Source of the DNA: TWA4 sp034086685
GTDB taxonomy: Bacteria; Bacillota; Clostridia; Lachnospirales; Lachnospiraceae
NCBI GenBank assembly: GCA_034086685.1
Contig: JAXDZY010000042.1
Coordinates: forward strand, 36,662-100,661
Direction: 5' to 3'
DNA: 64,000 bases
Numbering within the stretch: the stretch's first letter is position 1; each line of letters starts with the position of its first letter. The position numbers and the translations under genes were made by a program. Below are positions 25,593 through 34,856 of this stretch, in pieces. Below the pieces are notes generated by a model. That model did no database searches, was not told where the DNA came from, and saw only the letters and a program-made list of their open reading frames with translations.

Positions 25593-26924
25593 ATGAAACT
25601 GATTGGTAATGGACGTCTGGTAACAAGAGATGCGGCACATCCTTTTTATGAAAACGGAGCAGTTGTGCTGGAAGGAAATCAGGTTAAGGAAACAGGTACT
25701 TATGAAGATATGAAGAAAAAATATCCGGAGGCGGAATTTATTGATGCAAAGGGTGGTGTGATCATGCCGGCTTTCATTAATACACATGAGCATATTTACA
25801 GTGCCATGGCCCGGGGACTCAGCATTAACGGTTATAATCCCAATGGTTTTCTGGATATTCTGGATGGAATGTGGTGGACCATTGACCGCCATCTGACTCT
25901 GGAGCAGACAAAGCAGTGCGCAATGACTACATATATTGACGCCATCAAAAATGGTGTAACAACCGTATTTGATCATCATGCAAGCTTCGGATCCATTGAC
26001 GGCAGTCTGGATGCCATTGAAGAGGCGGCAAAAGAGCTGGGAATCAGAACCTGTCTGTGCTATGAAGTATCGGACCGCGATGGTGAGGAGAAAGCAAGAG
26101 CTTCCGTTCATGAGAATGAACGCTTCATTAAGAAGGCTCTGAAAGATGATTCCGATATGATCGCGGGTATGATGGGTATGCATGCATCATTTACCATTTC
26201 CGATAAAACCATGGAACTGTGCGCAGCCAGCAAACCGGATGAGGTGGGATACCATATTCATGTGGCTGAAGGTATTGAAGACCTTCATCACTGCCTGAAG
26301 CACTACGGCAAACGGATTCTGGATCGCCTGATGGATTGCAATGTGCTGGGTGAAAAGACACTGACAGCTCACTGCATTTATGTTAATAAACATGAAATGG
26401 AGCTGTTAAAGGAAACAGGTACCATGGTGGTCCATAATCCCGAATCCAATATGGGTAATGCCTGCGGCTGCCCTCCCACCATGGAAATCGTGCATCAGGG
26501 TGTTCTGACCGGTCTTGGAACAGATGGATATACACATGATATTCTGGAATCCTACAAAGTGGCAAATGTACTTCACAAGCATCATTTATGTGATGCCAAT
26601 GCAGCATGGTCGGAGGTGCCCCAGATGTTATTTGAAGGTAATGCAAAGATTGCAAACCGTTATTTTAAGAAAGAACTGGGCGTTTTAAAACCGGGTGCGG
26701 CAGCAGATGTGATCGTAACGGATTATATCCCCAGAACTCCCATGAATGAAACCAACATTAACGGTCATATTTTATTCGGTATGACAGGACGCAGCGTAGT
26801 TACAACCATCTGCAGCGGCAAAGTGCTGATGAAGGACCGCGTGCTGACCGGTATCGATGAAGAAAAGGCCATGGCAGATGTAAGAGAAGAGGCGCTGAAG
26901 CTCTGGTCTTCCATCAATGGCTGA
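25593..26924 (+). CDS. ssnA: Putative aminohydrolase SsnA (amidohydrolase superfamily)
   Basis: A 443-residue metal-dependent amidohydrolase: metal ligands in I-N-T-H-E-H-I-Y, later H-I-H-V-A-E, L-T-A-H-C and G-L-G-T-D-G. It belongs with the chlorohydrolase/guanine deaminase-like group and matches the SsnA family associated with ygfK and selenium-dependent hydroxylases. It probably deaminates or hydrolyses a purine or ring-opened purine. ATG 25593 follows AAAGAGAGG. It leads the forward operon ssnA-ygfK-xdh-hydA-nfnA-nfnB. Confidence 0.93.
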   Translation: MKLIGNGRLVTRDAAHPFYENGAVVLEGNQVKETGTYEDMKKKYPEAEFIDAKGGVIMPAFINTHEHIYSAMARGLSINGYNPNGFLDILDGMWWTIDRHLTLEQTKQCAMTTYIDAIKNGVTTVFDHHASFGSIDGSLDAIEEAAKELGIRTCLCYEVSDRDGEEKARASVHENERFIKKALKDDSDMIAGMMGMHASFTISDKTMELCAASKPDEVGYHIHVAEGIEDLHHCLKHYGKRILDRLMDCNVLGEKTLTAHCIYVNKHEMELLKETGTMVVHNPESNMGNACGCPPTMEIVHQGVLTGLGTDGYTHDILESYKVANVLHKHHLCDANAAWSEVPQMLFEGNAKIANRYFKKELGVLKPGAAADVIVTDYIPRTPMNETNINGHILFGMTGRSVVTTICSGKVLMKDRVLTGIDEEKAMADVREEALKLWSSING

Positions 26925-26997
26925 TGAGCGGCGCAGGATATGAGAGATAAACACAGAGGATATCAAATATAGAATCAAGAAGACGGAGGTTAGTAAC

Positions 26998-29973
26998 ATG
27001 AGTGATAAAATGACACCCATTCCTTTTGGAGAATTAATGAACTGGATTCTGGAGGAACATAAAAAAGGTACGGTATTCGGTCTGAAAAGACCTTTTAAGG
27101 CGGATCCTGATAAATATTATACAATTTTCGGACGTAAGCTGGAGACTCCCTTCGGACCTGCTGCCGGTCCCCATACCCAGCTGGCACAGAATATTATTGC
27201 AGCTTACTATGCAGGAAGCCGTTTTTTCGAATTAAAGACAGTACAGATTCTGGATGGAGATGATCTGCCGGTGAGCAAGCCCTGTATTCTGGCAGACGAT
27301 GAATGCTATAACTGTGAGTGGTCCACGGAATTATATGTGCCCCAGGCATTTGATGAGTATGTAAAAGCATGGTTTGCTCTGAAATTTATGGCAAAAGAAT
27401 GGGGCCTGGGCGCTGTGGACGGTTTCCAGTTCAATATGAGTGTGGGCTATGATCTGGAAGGTATTAAGACAGAAAAGATCGACCGTTTCATCGAAGGTCT
27501 GAAGGATGCATCCGAAACTCCTGTTTTCCGGGAATGCAGGCAGTGGCTTCTGGACAATGTGGACCGGTTTGAGAATTTTACGGCAGAAGATGCAAAAGCA
27601 ATTCCTGCTGCTGTATGCAGCAGCGCGACTCTTTCTACTCTGCATGGCTGCCCGCCTCAGGAGATTGAACGTATTGCCGGCTATCTGCTGACAGAAAAAC
27701 ATGTCCATACCTTTATTAAATGCAATCCGACCCTGCTGGGCTATGAATATGCAAGAAAGACCATGGACGAGATGGGATATGATTATGTGGCATTCGGCGA
27801 TTTCCATTTTAAGGATGATCTGCAGTATGAGGATGCGGTTCCCATGCTGAGACGTCTTCAGGCTCTGGCTGATGAAAAAAATCTGGAATTCGGTGTGAAG
27901 ATTACCAATACTTTCCCGGTTGATGTAAAGGCCAATGAACTGCCCAGTGAAGAGATGTACATGTCCGGTAAATCCCTGTATGCACTGTCTCTTTCCGTGG
28001 CGAAAAAACTGTCTGCCGATTTTGACGGAAAGCTCAGAATTTCCTATTCAGGAGGTGCAGATTATTTTAATATTGAAAAGATTGCTGATAACGGTATCTG
28101 GCCCATTACCATGGCAACCACCATGCTGAAGCCCGGCGGATATCAGAGACTGACACAGATTGGTGAACTGTTTGCCGCAAAAGAGCCGGCAGAATTTACC
28201 GGTGTCAGCGTGGAGGGAGTGGAAGCTCTCATTCAGGCGGCAAAGAGCGACAGACATCATGTAAAACCCGTGAAACCCCTGCCGTCAAGAAAGATGAAAG
28301 AGCCCGTTCCGCTGCTGAACTGCTTTGTGGCACCCTGTAAGGAAGGATGTCCCATTCATCAGGATATTACCAGCTATGTGCAGCTGGCAGGTGAAGGAAA
28401 GATGAAAGAAGCGCTGAAGGTGATTCTGGAGAAAAATCCTCTTCCTTTTATTACGGGTACCATCTGTGCCCATAACTGTATGAGCAAATGTACCAGAAAC
28501 TTCTATGAAGCACCGGTGGATATCCGGGGAACAAAGCTCATTGCTGCAGAAGGCGGCTACGATGCGGTTATGGCTGAGCTGAAAAAACCGGAAGTTACTG
28601 ATAAAAAAGTCGCTGTTGTAGGCGGAGGTCCTGCAGGTATGGCAGCAGCTTATTTCCTGGCAGGAGCCGGTGTTCAGGTTACACTGTTTGAACAGGACAA
28701 AAAGCTGGGCGGTGTTGTACGCCGTGTAATCCCCGGATTCCGTATTTCCGACAGTGCCATTGATAAGGATGCAGCAATCATCGAAGCTCTGGGAGTTAAT
28801 ATCGTAACCGGTGTGAAGATCAAATCTGTCGCAGATCTGAAAAACGTTTACGATGCGGTAGTTCTGGCAGTGGGCGCATCTGAGCCCGGTGTGCTGAAGC
28901 TGGAAGCGGGAGAAGCAGTCAATGCCCTTGATTTCCTGGCTGAATTCAAAGCAAAAGACGGCAATGTGGATCTTGGAAAGAATGTTGTTGTCATCGGCGG
29001 CGGCAATACTGCCATGGATACTGCAAGAGCAGCAAAACGTACAAAAGGTGTGGAAAAGGTTTCCCTCGTTTACAGAAGAACAAAGCGCTATATGCCTGCC
29101 GATGCGGAAGAACTGGAAATGGCTCTGGAAGACGGTGTGGAATTTGCACAGCTGCTGTCTCCTGTGAAGCTGGAAAACGGTGTTCTGGTATGTGAAAAAA
29201 TGGCTCTGGGTGAGGCGGATGCTTCCGGCAGAAGAGGTGTGGTTTCTACAGGAGAGACTGTTGCAGTACCTGCAGATACGGTAATTGCGGCAGTCGGAGA
29301 AAGAGTTCCCGGTGCTTTCTACCGTGAAAATGGTATTGAACTGGATGAAAGAGGACGTGCTCTGGTCAGAAGAGATACATTGGAAACATCCGTACCCGGT
29401 GTTTATGTGGCCGGTGACGGTGTATTCGGCCCCGCAACTGTAGTGGAAGGCATCCGCGATGCACAGATTGCGGCTGCAGCAATTGTGGGAAAAGCTCTGG
29501 TAACCGATACAGAAGCGGAAATTTCAGAAGATGCCATCTATGCAAAGAAAGCAGTTCTGGCAGAGAAAAATGATCAGCCGGAAAGCGGACGCTGCCTGAC
29601 CTGCTCTGCAGTCTGTGAAAACTGTGTGGAAGTCTGCCCCAACCGCGCAAATGTATCCATTAAAGTTCCCGGTGCATCCATGCACCAGATCATCCATGTG
29701 GATAAGATGTGTAATGAATGCGGCAACTGCAGGAGCTTCTGCCCTTATGCAAGCGCACCTTATCTGGATAAATTCACCTTATTTGCAAACGAAGCAGATA
29801 TGGAAAACAGTAAAAATAACGGATTCACTGTTCTGGATAGAGAAGCAGGTGTATGCAGAGTACGTCTGGGTGCACAGATACTGGATTACAGGACAGGAGA
29901 AAAATCACAGATTCCTTTTGGTCTGTGTGATCTGATGGATACAGTCATCAGAGATTACAGCTATCTTCTGTAG
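26998..29973 (+). CDS. ygfK: YgfK, multidomain iron-sulfur flavoprotein (putative selenate reductase subunit)
   Basis: A 991-residue protein with three parts. Residues ~1-440 are dihydropyrimidine/dihydroorotate dehydrogenase-like (P-F-G-P-A-A-G-P-H-T-Q, T-L-H-G-C-P-P-Q-E-I). About 440-880 is GltD-like with an N-terminal Cys cluster (C-K-E-G-C-P-I-H, C-A-H-N-C-M-S-K-C), FAD motif V-V-G-G-G-P-A-G-M-A-A and NAD(P) motif V-I-G-G-G-N-T-A-M-D. About 880-991 has ferredoxin-type clusters (C-L-T-C-S-A-V-C-E-N-C-V-E-V-C-P; C-N-E-C-G-N-C-R-S-F-C-P-Y). Annotated historically as a selenate reductase, but the context argues for electron transfer with, or reductive attack on, a purine. It is 25 bp from the xanthine dehydrogenase gene. 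Confidence 0.95.
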   Translation: MSDKMTPIPFGELMNWILEEHKKGTVFGLKRPFKADPDKYYTIFGRKLETPFGPAAGPHTQLAQNIIAAYYAGSRFFELKTVQILDGDDLPVSKPCILADDECYNCEWSTELYVPQAFDEYVKAWFALKFMAKEWGLGAVDGFQFNMSVGYDLEGIKTEKIDRFIEGLKDASETPVFRECRQWLLDNVDRFENFTAEDAKAIPAAVCSSATLSTLHGCPPQEIERIAGYLLTEKHVHTFIKCNPTLLGYEYARKTMDEMGYDYVAFGDFHFKDDLQYEDAVPMLRRLQALADEKNLEFGVKITNTFPVDVKANELPSEEMYMSGKSLYALSLSVAKKLSADFDGKLRISYSGGADYFNIEKIADNGIWPITMATTMLKPGGYQRLTQIGELFAAKEPAEFTGVSVEGVEALIQAAKSDRHHVKPVKPLPSRKMKEPVPLLNCFVAPCKEGCPIHQDITSYVQLAGEGKMKEALKVILEKNPLPFITGTICAHNCMSKCTRNFYEAPVDIRGTKLIAAEGGYDAVMAELKKPEVTDKKVAVVGGGPAGMAAAYFLAGAGVQVTLFEQDKKLGGVVRRVIPGFRISDSAIDKDAAIIEALGVNIVTGVKIKSVADLKNVYDAVVLAVGASEPGVLKLEAGEAVNALDFLAEFKAKDGNVDLGKNVVVIGGGNTAMDTARAAKRTKGVEKVSLVYRRTKRYMPADAEELEMALEDGVEFAQLLSPVKLENGVLVCEKMALGEADASGRRGVVSTGETVAVPADTVIAAVGERVPGAFYRENGIELDERGRALVRRDTLETSVPGVYVAGDGVFGPATVVEGIRDAQIAAAAIVGKALVTDTEAEISEDAIYAKKAVLAEKNDQPESGRCLTCSAVCENCVEVCPNRANVSIKVPGASMHQIIHVDKMCNECGNCRSFCPYASAPYLDKFTLFANEADMENSKNNGFTVLDREAGVCRVRLGAQILDYRTGEKSQIPFGLCDLMDTVIRDYSYLL

Positions 29974-29998
29974 GAACCTGGCTGAAGGAGTAATGCTT

Positions 29999-32575
29999 AT
30001 GGAACCTTTATGTAAACTATGGATTAACGGGACGCAGGTGGAACTGGATCCTGAAAGAAAGCTGATCGATGTGCTCCGTAATGATTTTCATCTGAAATCC
30101 GTAAAAGACGGATGCAGTGAAGGAGCCTGCGGTACCTGTACCGTTCTGGTTGACGGTAAGGCGGTAAAGGCCTGTGCCCGTAAAATCAGAAAACTGGAAA
30201 ATAAACATATTGTTACCGTAGAGGGCCTGAGTCAGCGGGAAAAAGATGTTTTTGTATATGCTTTCGGAGAAGCAGGAGCCGTTCAGTGCGGCTTCTGTAT
30301 CCCGGGCATGGTCATGTGCGGCAAAGGACTTATCGATGAAAATCCTGATCCCACAAGGCTGGAAGTGGCGTATGCCATCCGCAATAATATCTGCCGGTGT
30401 ACGGGATATAAAAAGATCATTGACGGTATTCTGCTGGCGGCGAAGCTTCTGCGGGAGGGCGTTGATCCGGCAGATCCGGATAACAAAACGTACGTGGGCC
30501 ACAATATGCATCGTATTGATGTGGAAGGAAAAGTACTGGGAACCGGTGAATACTGTGATGATGTGGAACTGCCCGGCATGATTTATGCCAGCGCGGTACG
30601 GGCGGAATATCCCCGTGCCAGAGTTCTGGCAATTCATACGGAAGCAGCCAGAGCCATGGAAGGCGTTGTCTGTGTGCTGACGGCAGCGGATATCCCCGGT
30701 TCCGTCAAAGTGGGACACCTGAAGCAGGACTGGGATGCCATGATTCCTGTGGGTGAATGCACCCGGTATCTGGGGGATGCCGTTGCACTTGTGGCTGCTG
30801 AAACACCGGAGCTTCTGGAAAAAGCCAAAAAGCTGGTAAAAGTGGATTATGAAGTACTGACACCCATGACCTGCCCGGCAGATTCTCTGGCAGTGGGTGC
30901 GCCGGCTCTTCATGAAGGCGGCAATATTTTAAGCCATGAACATCTGGTCCGCGGAAATGCGGAAAAAGTTATCGCGCAATCGAAGTACAAAGTAACCCGT
31001 CATTATGAAACACCCTGGACAGAACATGCATTTCTGGAACCGGAGTGTGCGGTGGCCATGCCTTTTGATGATGGAGTGTTTATTTATTCCACAGATCAGG
31101 GTACTTATGATACGCGTCATGAGACAGCTCTGCTTCTGGGACTTCCCACAGAGAAGGTTATTGTGGAAAATAAGCTGGTGGGCGGCGGTTTTGGTGGAAA
31201 AGAGGATGTAACGGTGCAGCATCATGCGGCTCTGGTTGCATATCTTACCAAACGTGTGGTAAAATGTAAATTGACACGTCAGGAAAGTATTATCATCCAT
31301 CCCAAACGTCATCCGTTCAGTATTGATCTGACCACGGCGTGTGATGAAAACGGCTGTCTGACGGCTATGAAATGTGTGGCAGTTGCAGATACGGGAGCCT
31401 ATGCATCTCTCGGAGGACCTGTACTGCAGCGTGCATGTACTCATGCGGCCGGTCCCTATAATTATCAGGTGATTGATATTGACGGAACGGCGGTTTATAC
31501 AAATAATCCGCCTGCAGGTGCATTCCGTGGTTTTGGTGTTACCCAGACATGTTTTGCTACGGAGTGTAATCTGAATCTGCTGGCTGAGATGGTGGGTATT
31601 TCCCCCTGGGAGATCCGTTATCGCAACGCCATACGCCCCGGGCAGGTTCTGCCTAACGGCCAGATTGCGGATCCGTCTACGGGACTTGCGGAAACATTGC
31701 TCGCGGTAAAGGATGCATTTGAAAGCAGTCCGTATGCCGGTATCGGCTGTGCCATGAAAAATGCCGGTGTGGGTGTTGGTCTTCCCGATTTCGGCCGGTG
31801 CCGCCTTGTTGTAAAGGATGGAATCGTGCGGATTCATACGGGAGCCTCCTGTATCGGCCAGGGCATGGGTACGATTCTGATTCAGGGTATCTGTCAGGTG
31901 ACAGGCCTGTCACTGGATCAGGTGGAATTCTGTCCTCCCAATACTTCTCTGGCACCGGATTCCGGTACCACTTCCGGTTCCAGACAGACACTGGTTACCG
32001 GGGAGGCAACCAGACGGGCTGCTGAGCAGATCAGGGAAAAACTGGACTCCGGTCTGACTTTGCAGGATCTGGAGGGTGAAGAGTTCTTCGGGGAATATCT
32101 GGCAAAAACGGATAAGATGGGTGCGGATGTACCCAATCCTGTTTCTCACGTGGCTTACGGCTATGCAACACAGGTTGTTATTCTGGATGAGAAAGGCAAT
32201 CTGGAGAAGGTTGTGGCTGCTCATGATGTGGGTAAAGCCATGAATCCGAGAAATGTGGAAGGACAGATCGAGGGCGGTGTTGTCATGTCTCTGGGTTATG
32301 CCCTGACTGAGGAATACAGGCTGGAGAACTGCAGACCTCTTTCGAAATATGGTACGCTGGGCCTGTTCAGGGCAGATAAAACACCAGATGTGGAAGCAAT
32401 CGTTATTGAGAAACCGGGTATTGATGTGGCTTACGGTGCCATCGGTGTGGGAGAGATTACTTCCATTCCAACGGCTCCGGCTGTACAGAACGCCTACTAT
32501 CGTTATGATGGCAATTTCCGTACTTCATTACCCCTTGAAAATACACCTTATTCCAGGAAAAAACAGGAAAAGTAA
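29999..32575 (+). CDS. xdh: Selenium-dependent xanthine dehydrogenase (fused 2Fe-2S and molybdenum domains)
   Basis: An 858-residue molybdenum hydroxylase. Residues ~1-160 carry two 2Fe-2S clusters (C-S-E-G-A-C-G-T-C; C-G-F-C and C-R-C-T-G-Y). Residues ~175-850 are the molybdopterin domain (G-G-G-F-G-G-K-E, A-F-R-G-F-G-V-T-Q, C-I-G-Q-G-M-G-T, and the catalytic Glu in G-V-G-E-I). There is no FAD domain, so electrons must leave by a partner, plausibly YgfK upstream or the NfnAB-like pair downstream. It hydroxylates or dehydroxylates purines, depending on direction. Start 29999 is preferred over ATG 29993 for spacing to GAAGGAG. The selenium is a cofactor ligand, not selenocysteine; no in-frame UGA is present. 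Confidence 0.93.
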   Translation: MEPLCKLWINGTQVELDPERKLIDVLRNDFHLKSVKDGCSEGACGTCTVLVDGKAVKACARKIRKLENKHIVTVEGLSQREKDVFVYAFGEAGAVQCGFCIPGMVMCGKGLIDENPDPTRLEVAYAIRNNICRCTGYKKIIDGILLAAKLLREGVDPADPDNKTYVGHNMHRIDVEGKVLGTGEYCDDVELPGMIYASAVRAEYPRARVLAIHTEAARAMEGVVCVLTAADIPGSVKVGHLKQDWDAMIPVGECTRYLGDAVALVAAETPELLEKAKKLVKVDYEVLTPMTCPADSLAVGAPALHEGGNILSHEHLVRGNAEKVIAQSKYKVTRHYETPWTEHAFLEPECAVAMPFDDGVFIYSTDQGTYDTRHETALLLGLPTEKVIVENKLVGGGFGGKEDVTVQHHAALVAYLTKRVVKCKLTRQESIIIHPKRHPFSIDLTTACDENGCLTAMKCVAVADTGAYASLGGPVLQRACTHAAGPYNYQVIDIDGTAVYTNNPPAGAFRGFGVTQTCFATECNLNLLAEMVGISPWEIRYRNAIRPGQVLPNGQIADPSTGLAETLLAVKDAFESSPYAGIGCAMKNAGVGVGLPDFGRCRLVVKDGIVRIHTGASCIGQGMGTILIQGICQVTGLSLDQVEFCPPNTSLAPDSGTTSGSRQTLVTGEATRRAAEQIREKLDSGLTLQDLEGEEFFGEYLAKTDKMGADVPNPVSHVAYGYATQVVILDEKGNLEKVVAAHDVGKAMNPRNVEGQIEGGVVMSLGYALTEEYRLENCRPLSKYGTLGLFRADKTPDVEAIVIEKPGIDVAYGAIGVGEITSIPTAPAVQNAYYRYDGNFRTSLPLENTPYSRKKQEK

Positions 32576-32577
32576 TT

Positions 32578-33951
32578 ATGAAAATTCTGTTACGCGGCGG
32601 CAGAGTGGCATCCGCAGATGGATGCCGCCCTGCGGATATTCTTATTGAGAATGATAAAATCCTTGAAGTGGGAGAAGAACTGAAGTCTGATGATGCCAGG
32701 GTGGTATCTGTGGAGGGAAAGATTCTTTTCCCCGGTTTTATTGATGCACACACACATTTTGATCTGCATGTTGCAGGTACAGTAACGGCAGATGATTTCG
32801 AAACCGGTACCAAAGCAGCAATCCGCGGCGGTACTACGACTGTAATTGACTTCGGAACCCAGTATCCGGGGGAAACCATGAAAGAGGGTCTGGCCAACTG
32901 GCATAAAAAGGCAGATGGAAGATCTTCATGTGATTACGGATTCCATATGTCGATTACCGAATGGAATGAAGACCTGAGCAGAGAGATTGATGATATGGTC
33001 GCTGCCGGCGTAACTTCTTTTAAATTATATATGACCTATGATACGCAGGTGGATGATAAAACCATTTTTCAGGTTCTTAAGCGGCTGAAGGAAGTCCGGG
33101 GAATTACCGGTGTGCACTGTGAAAACAGCGGTATGATTGCCGCTTTGCAGGAGGAAGCCAGAATAAAAGGTGAAACAGGTGTGGCCGGTCATCCGGCAAC
33201 CAGACCTGCTGCTGCAGAAGCGGAGGCCATCAACCGTCTTCTTCGTCTGGCAGAGATTGCGGGAGCACCTGTTGTGGTTGTGCATCTTACCTGTGAGGAA
33301 GGACTGAAGGTCATAGAAGAAGCCAGGGAAAGAGGTCAGGAGGTCTATGCGGAAACCTGTCCCCAGTATCTGCTGATGGATGACAGCCTGTATTATCTGG
33401 AGGGATTTGAGGGAGCACGTTATGTATGCGCTCCGCCTCTCAGAAAACCATCGGATGAGAACAGACTGTGGCAGGCATTGAAAGACGGAGAAATCCAGAC
33501 TGTTTCCACAGATCACTGCAGTTTTACGCTGAAACAGAAAGAACTGGGAAGGGATGATTTTACAAAGATTCCCGGAGGTATGCCCGGAGTGGAGACAAGA
33601 GGAATTCTCATGTATTCGGAGGGCGTTGCCGCAGGCCGTATCGACGAAGCACAGATGTGCAGACTTCTGGCAGAGAATCCGGCGAAGCTTTACGGTCTGT
33701 ATCCCCGAAAAGGAGTGCTGGCTCCCGGCAGTGATGCGGATATCGTGGTGATTGATCCGGCTGTATCGGATGTGATTACGGTAAATGACCAGATTACCAA
33801 TGTGGATTATGCGCCTTTTGAAGGAAAGAAGGTAACCGGCCGTATCGAACAGGTCTATCTGCGCGGAGAACTGGCGGTGGATCATCATCAGGTGATACAA
33901 ACCGGTCTCGGGCAGTATATTTCCAGGGGTACTTATGAGGATTGCAGATAA
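32578..33951 (+). CDS. hydA: Dihydropyrimidinase/hydantoinase HydA
   Basis: A 457-residue cyclic-amidohydrolase: metal ligands D-A-H-T-H-F, the lysine that becomes carboxylated in S-F-K-L-Y-M-T-Y, V-H-C-E-N, V-V-H-L-T-C and T-D-H-C. It fits the HydA/phenylhydantoinase family, which opens cyclic amides such as hydantoins and dihydropyrimidines. Here it would open a ring of a reduced purine product. It starts 2 bp after the xanthine dehydrogenase stop, so the two are translationally close. Length is normal and all ligands appear present. Confidence 0.94.
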   Translation: MKILLRGGRVASADGCRPADILIENDKILEVGEELKSDDARVVSVEGKILFPGFIDAHTHFDLHVAGTVTADDFETGTKAAIRGGTTTVIDFGTQYPGETMKEGLANWHKKADGRSSCDYGFHMSITEWNEDLSREIDDMVAAGVTSFKLYMTYDTQVDDKTIFQVLKRLKEVRGITGVHCENSGMIAALQEEARIKGETGVAGHPATRPAAAEAEAINRLLRLAEIAGAPVVVVHLTCEEGLKVIEEARERGQEVYAETCPQYLLMDDSLYYLEGFEGARYVCAPPLRKPSDENRLWQALKDGEIQTVSTDHCSFTLKQKELGRDDFTKIPGGMPGVETRGILMYSEGVAAGRIDEAQMCRLLAENPAKLYGLYPRKGVLAPGSDADIVVIDPAVSDVITVNDQITNVDYAPFEGKKVTGRIEQVYLRGELAVDHHQVIQTGLGQYISRGTYEDCR

Positions 33952-33965
33952 TTTAGGAGGCTGAC

Positions 33966-34856
33966 ATGTACAGAATATTAAAAGCAGAATGTCTGGCGGA
34001 AAAGATCTATCTCATGGAAGTGGAAGCTCCCAGAGTAGCACGTTCCTGCCAGCCAGGAGAATTTGTAATTGTGAAAATGGATGAAGTGGGCGAACGGATC
34101 CCGCTGACCATCTGTGATTATAACAGGGAAAAAGGCACTGTTACTATTGTTTTCCAGATTGTTGGAGCCTCTACTTTAAAAATGGCTGCCCTTCAGGCAG
34201 GAGATGCGTTCCAGGATTTCGTTGGGCCTCTGGGCAATCCGTCCGAATTCGTTTCCGGGGATCTGCAGGAGGTGGCTAAAAAGAAATACCTGTTTGTAGC
34301 AGGGGGTGTCGGTGCGGCACCCGTATACCCTCAGGTTAAGTGGATGAAAGAACATGGCATTGATGTGGATGTGGTAGTAGGTTCCAAAACAAAGGATATG
34401 CTGATTCTGGAAGAAGAGATGCGTCAGGTTGCCGGCAATCTGTATATTACCACAGATGACGGTTCCTATGGCGCCCACGGCATGGTTACGGCTGTTGTGG
34501 AGGATCTGGTAAAAGAACAGAAAAATCATTACGACGTCTGTGTTGCCATCGGCCCCATGATCATGATGAAATTTACCTGTCTTTTGACAAAGCAGCTGGG
34601 AATCCCCACTATTGTCAGTATGAATCCTATTATGGTGGATGGCACGGGCATGTGCGGCGCCTGCCGTCTGACAGTCGGAGACCAGGTAAAATTTGCCTGC
34701 GTGGACGGACCTGAATTTGACGGACATCTGGTAAACTTTGATGAAGCCATGAAACGTCAGCAGATGTACAAAACAGAAGAAGGACGTGCCATGCTGAAGG
34801 CTCAGGAAGGCGCAACTCATCATGGCGGATGCGGACATTGCGGAGGTGACAAATAA
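33966..34856 (+). CDS. NfnA/SudB-like FAD, 2Fe-2S ferredoxin-NAD(P) oxidoreductase subunit
   Basis: A 296-residue flavoprotein. R-I-P-L-T-I-C-D-Y binds FAD, V-A-G-G-V-G-A-A-P-V-Y-P binds NAD, and G-T-G-M-C-G-A-C-R-L with the following F-A-C-V-D-G-P holds a 2Fe-2S cluster. It ends with an extra H-H-G-G-C-G-H-C-G-G tail. Start follows AGGAGG. Its stop overlaps the next gene by one base, and the pair matches NfnA-NfnB (or sulfide dehydrogenase SudB-SudA), which moves electrons between ferredoxin, NADH and NADP. Here it may re-oxidise the purine hydroxylase or feed YgfK. Confidence 0.9.
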   Translation: MYRILKAECLAEKIYLMEVEAPRVARSCQPGEFVIVKMDEVGERIPLTICDYNREKGTVTIVFQIVGASTLKMAALQAGDAFQDFVGPLGNPSEFVSGDLQEVAKKKYLFVAGGVGAAPVYPQVKWMKEHGIDVDVVVGSKTKDMLILEEEMRQVAGNLYITTDDGSYGAHGMVTAVVEDLVKEQKNHYDVCVAIGPMIMMKFTCLLTKQLGIPTIVSMNPIMVDGTGMCGACRLTVGDQVKFACVDGPEFDGHLVNFDEAMKRQQMYKTEEGRAMLKAQEGATHHGGCGHCGGDK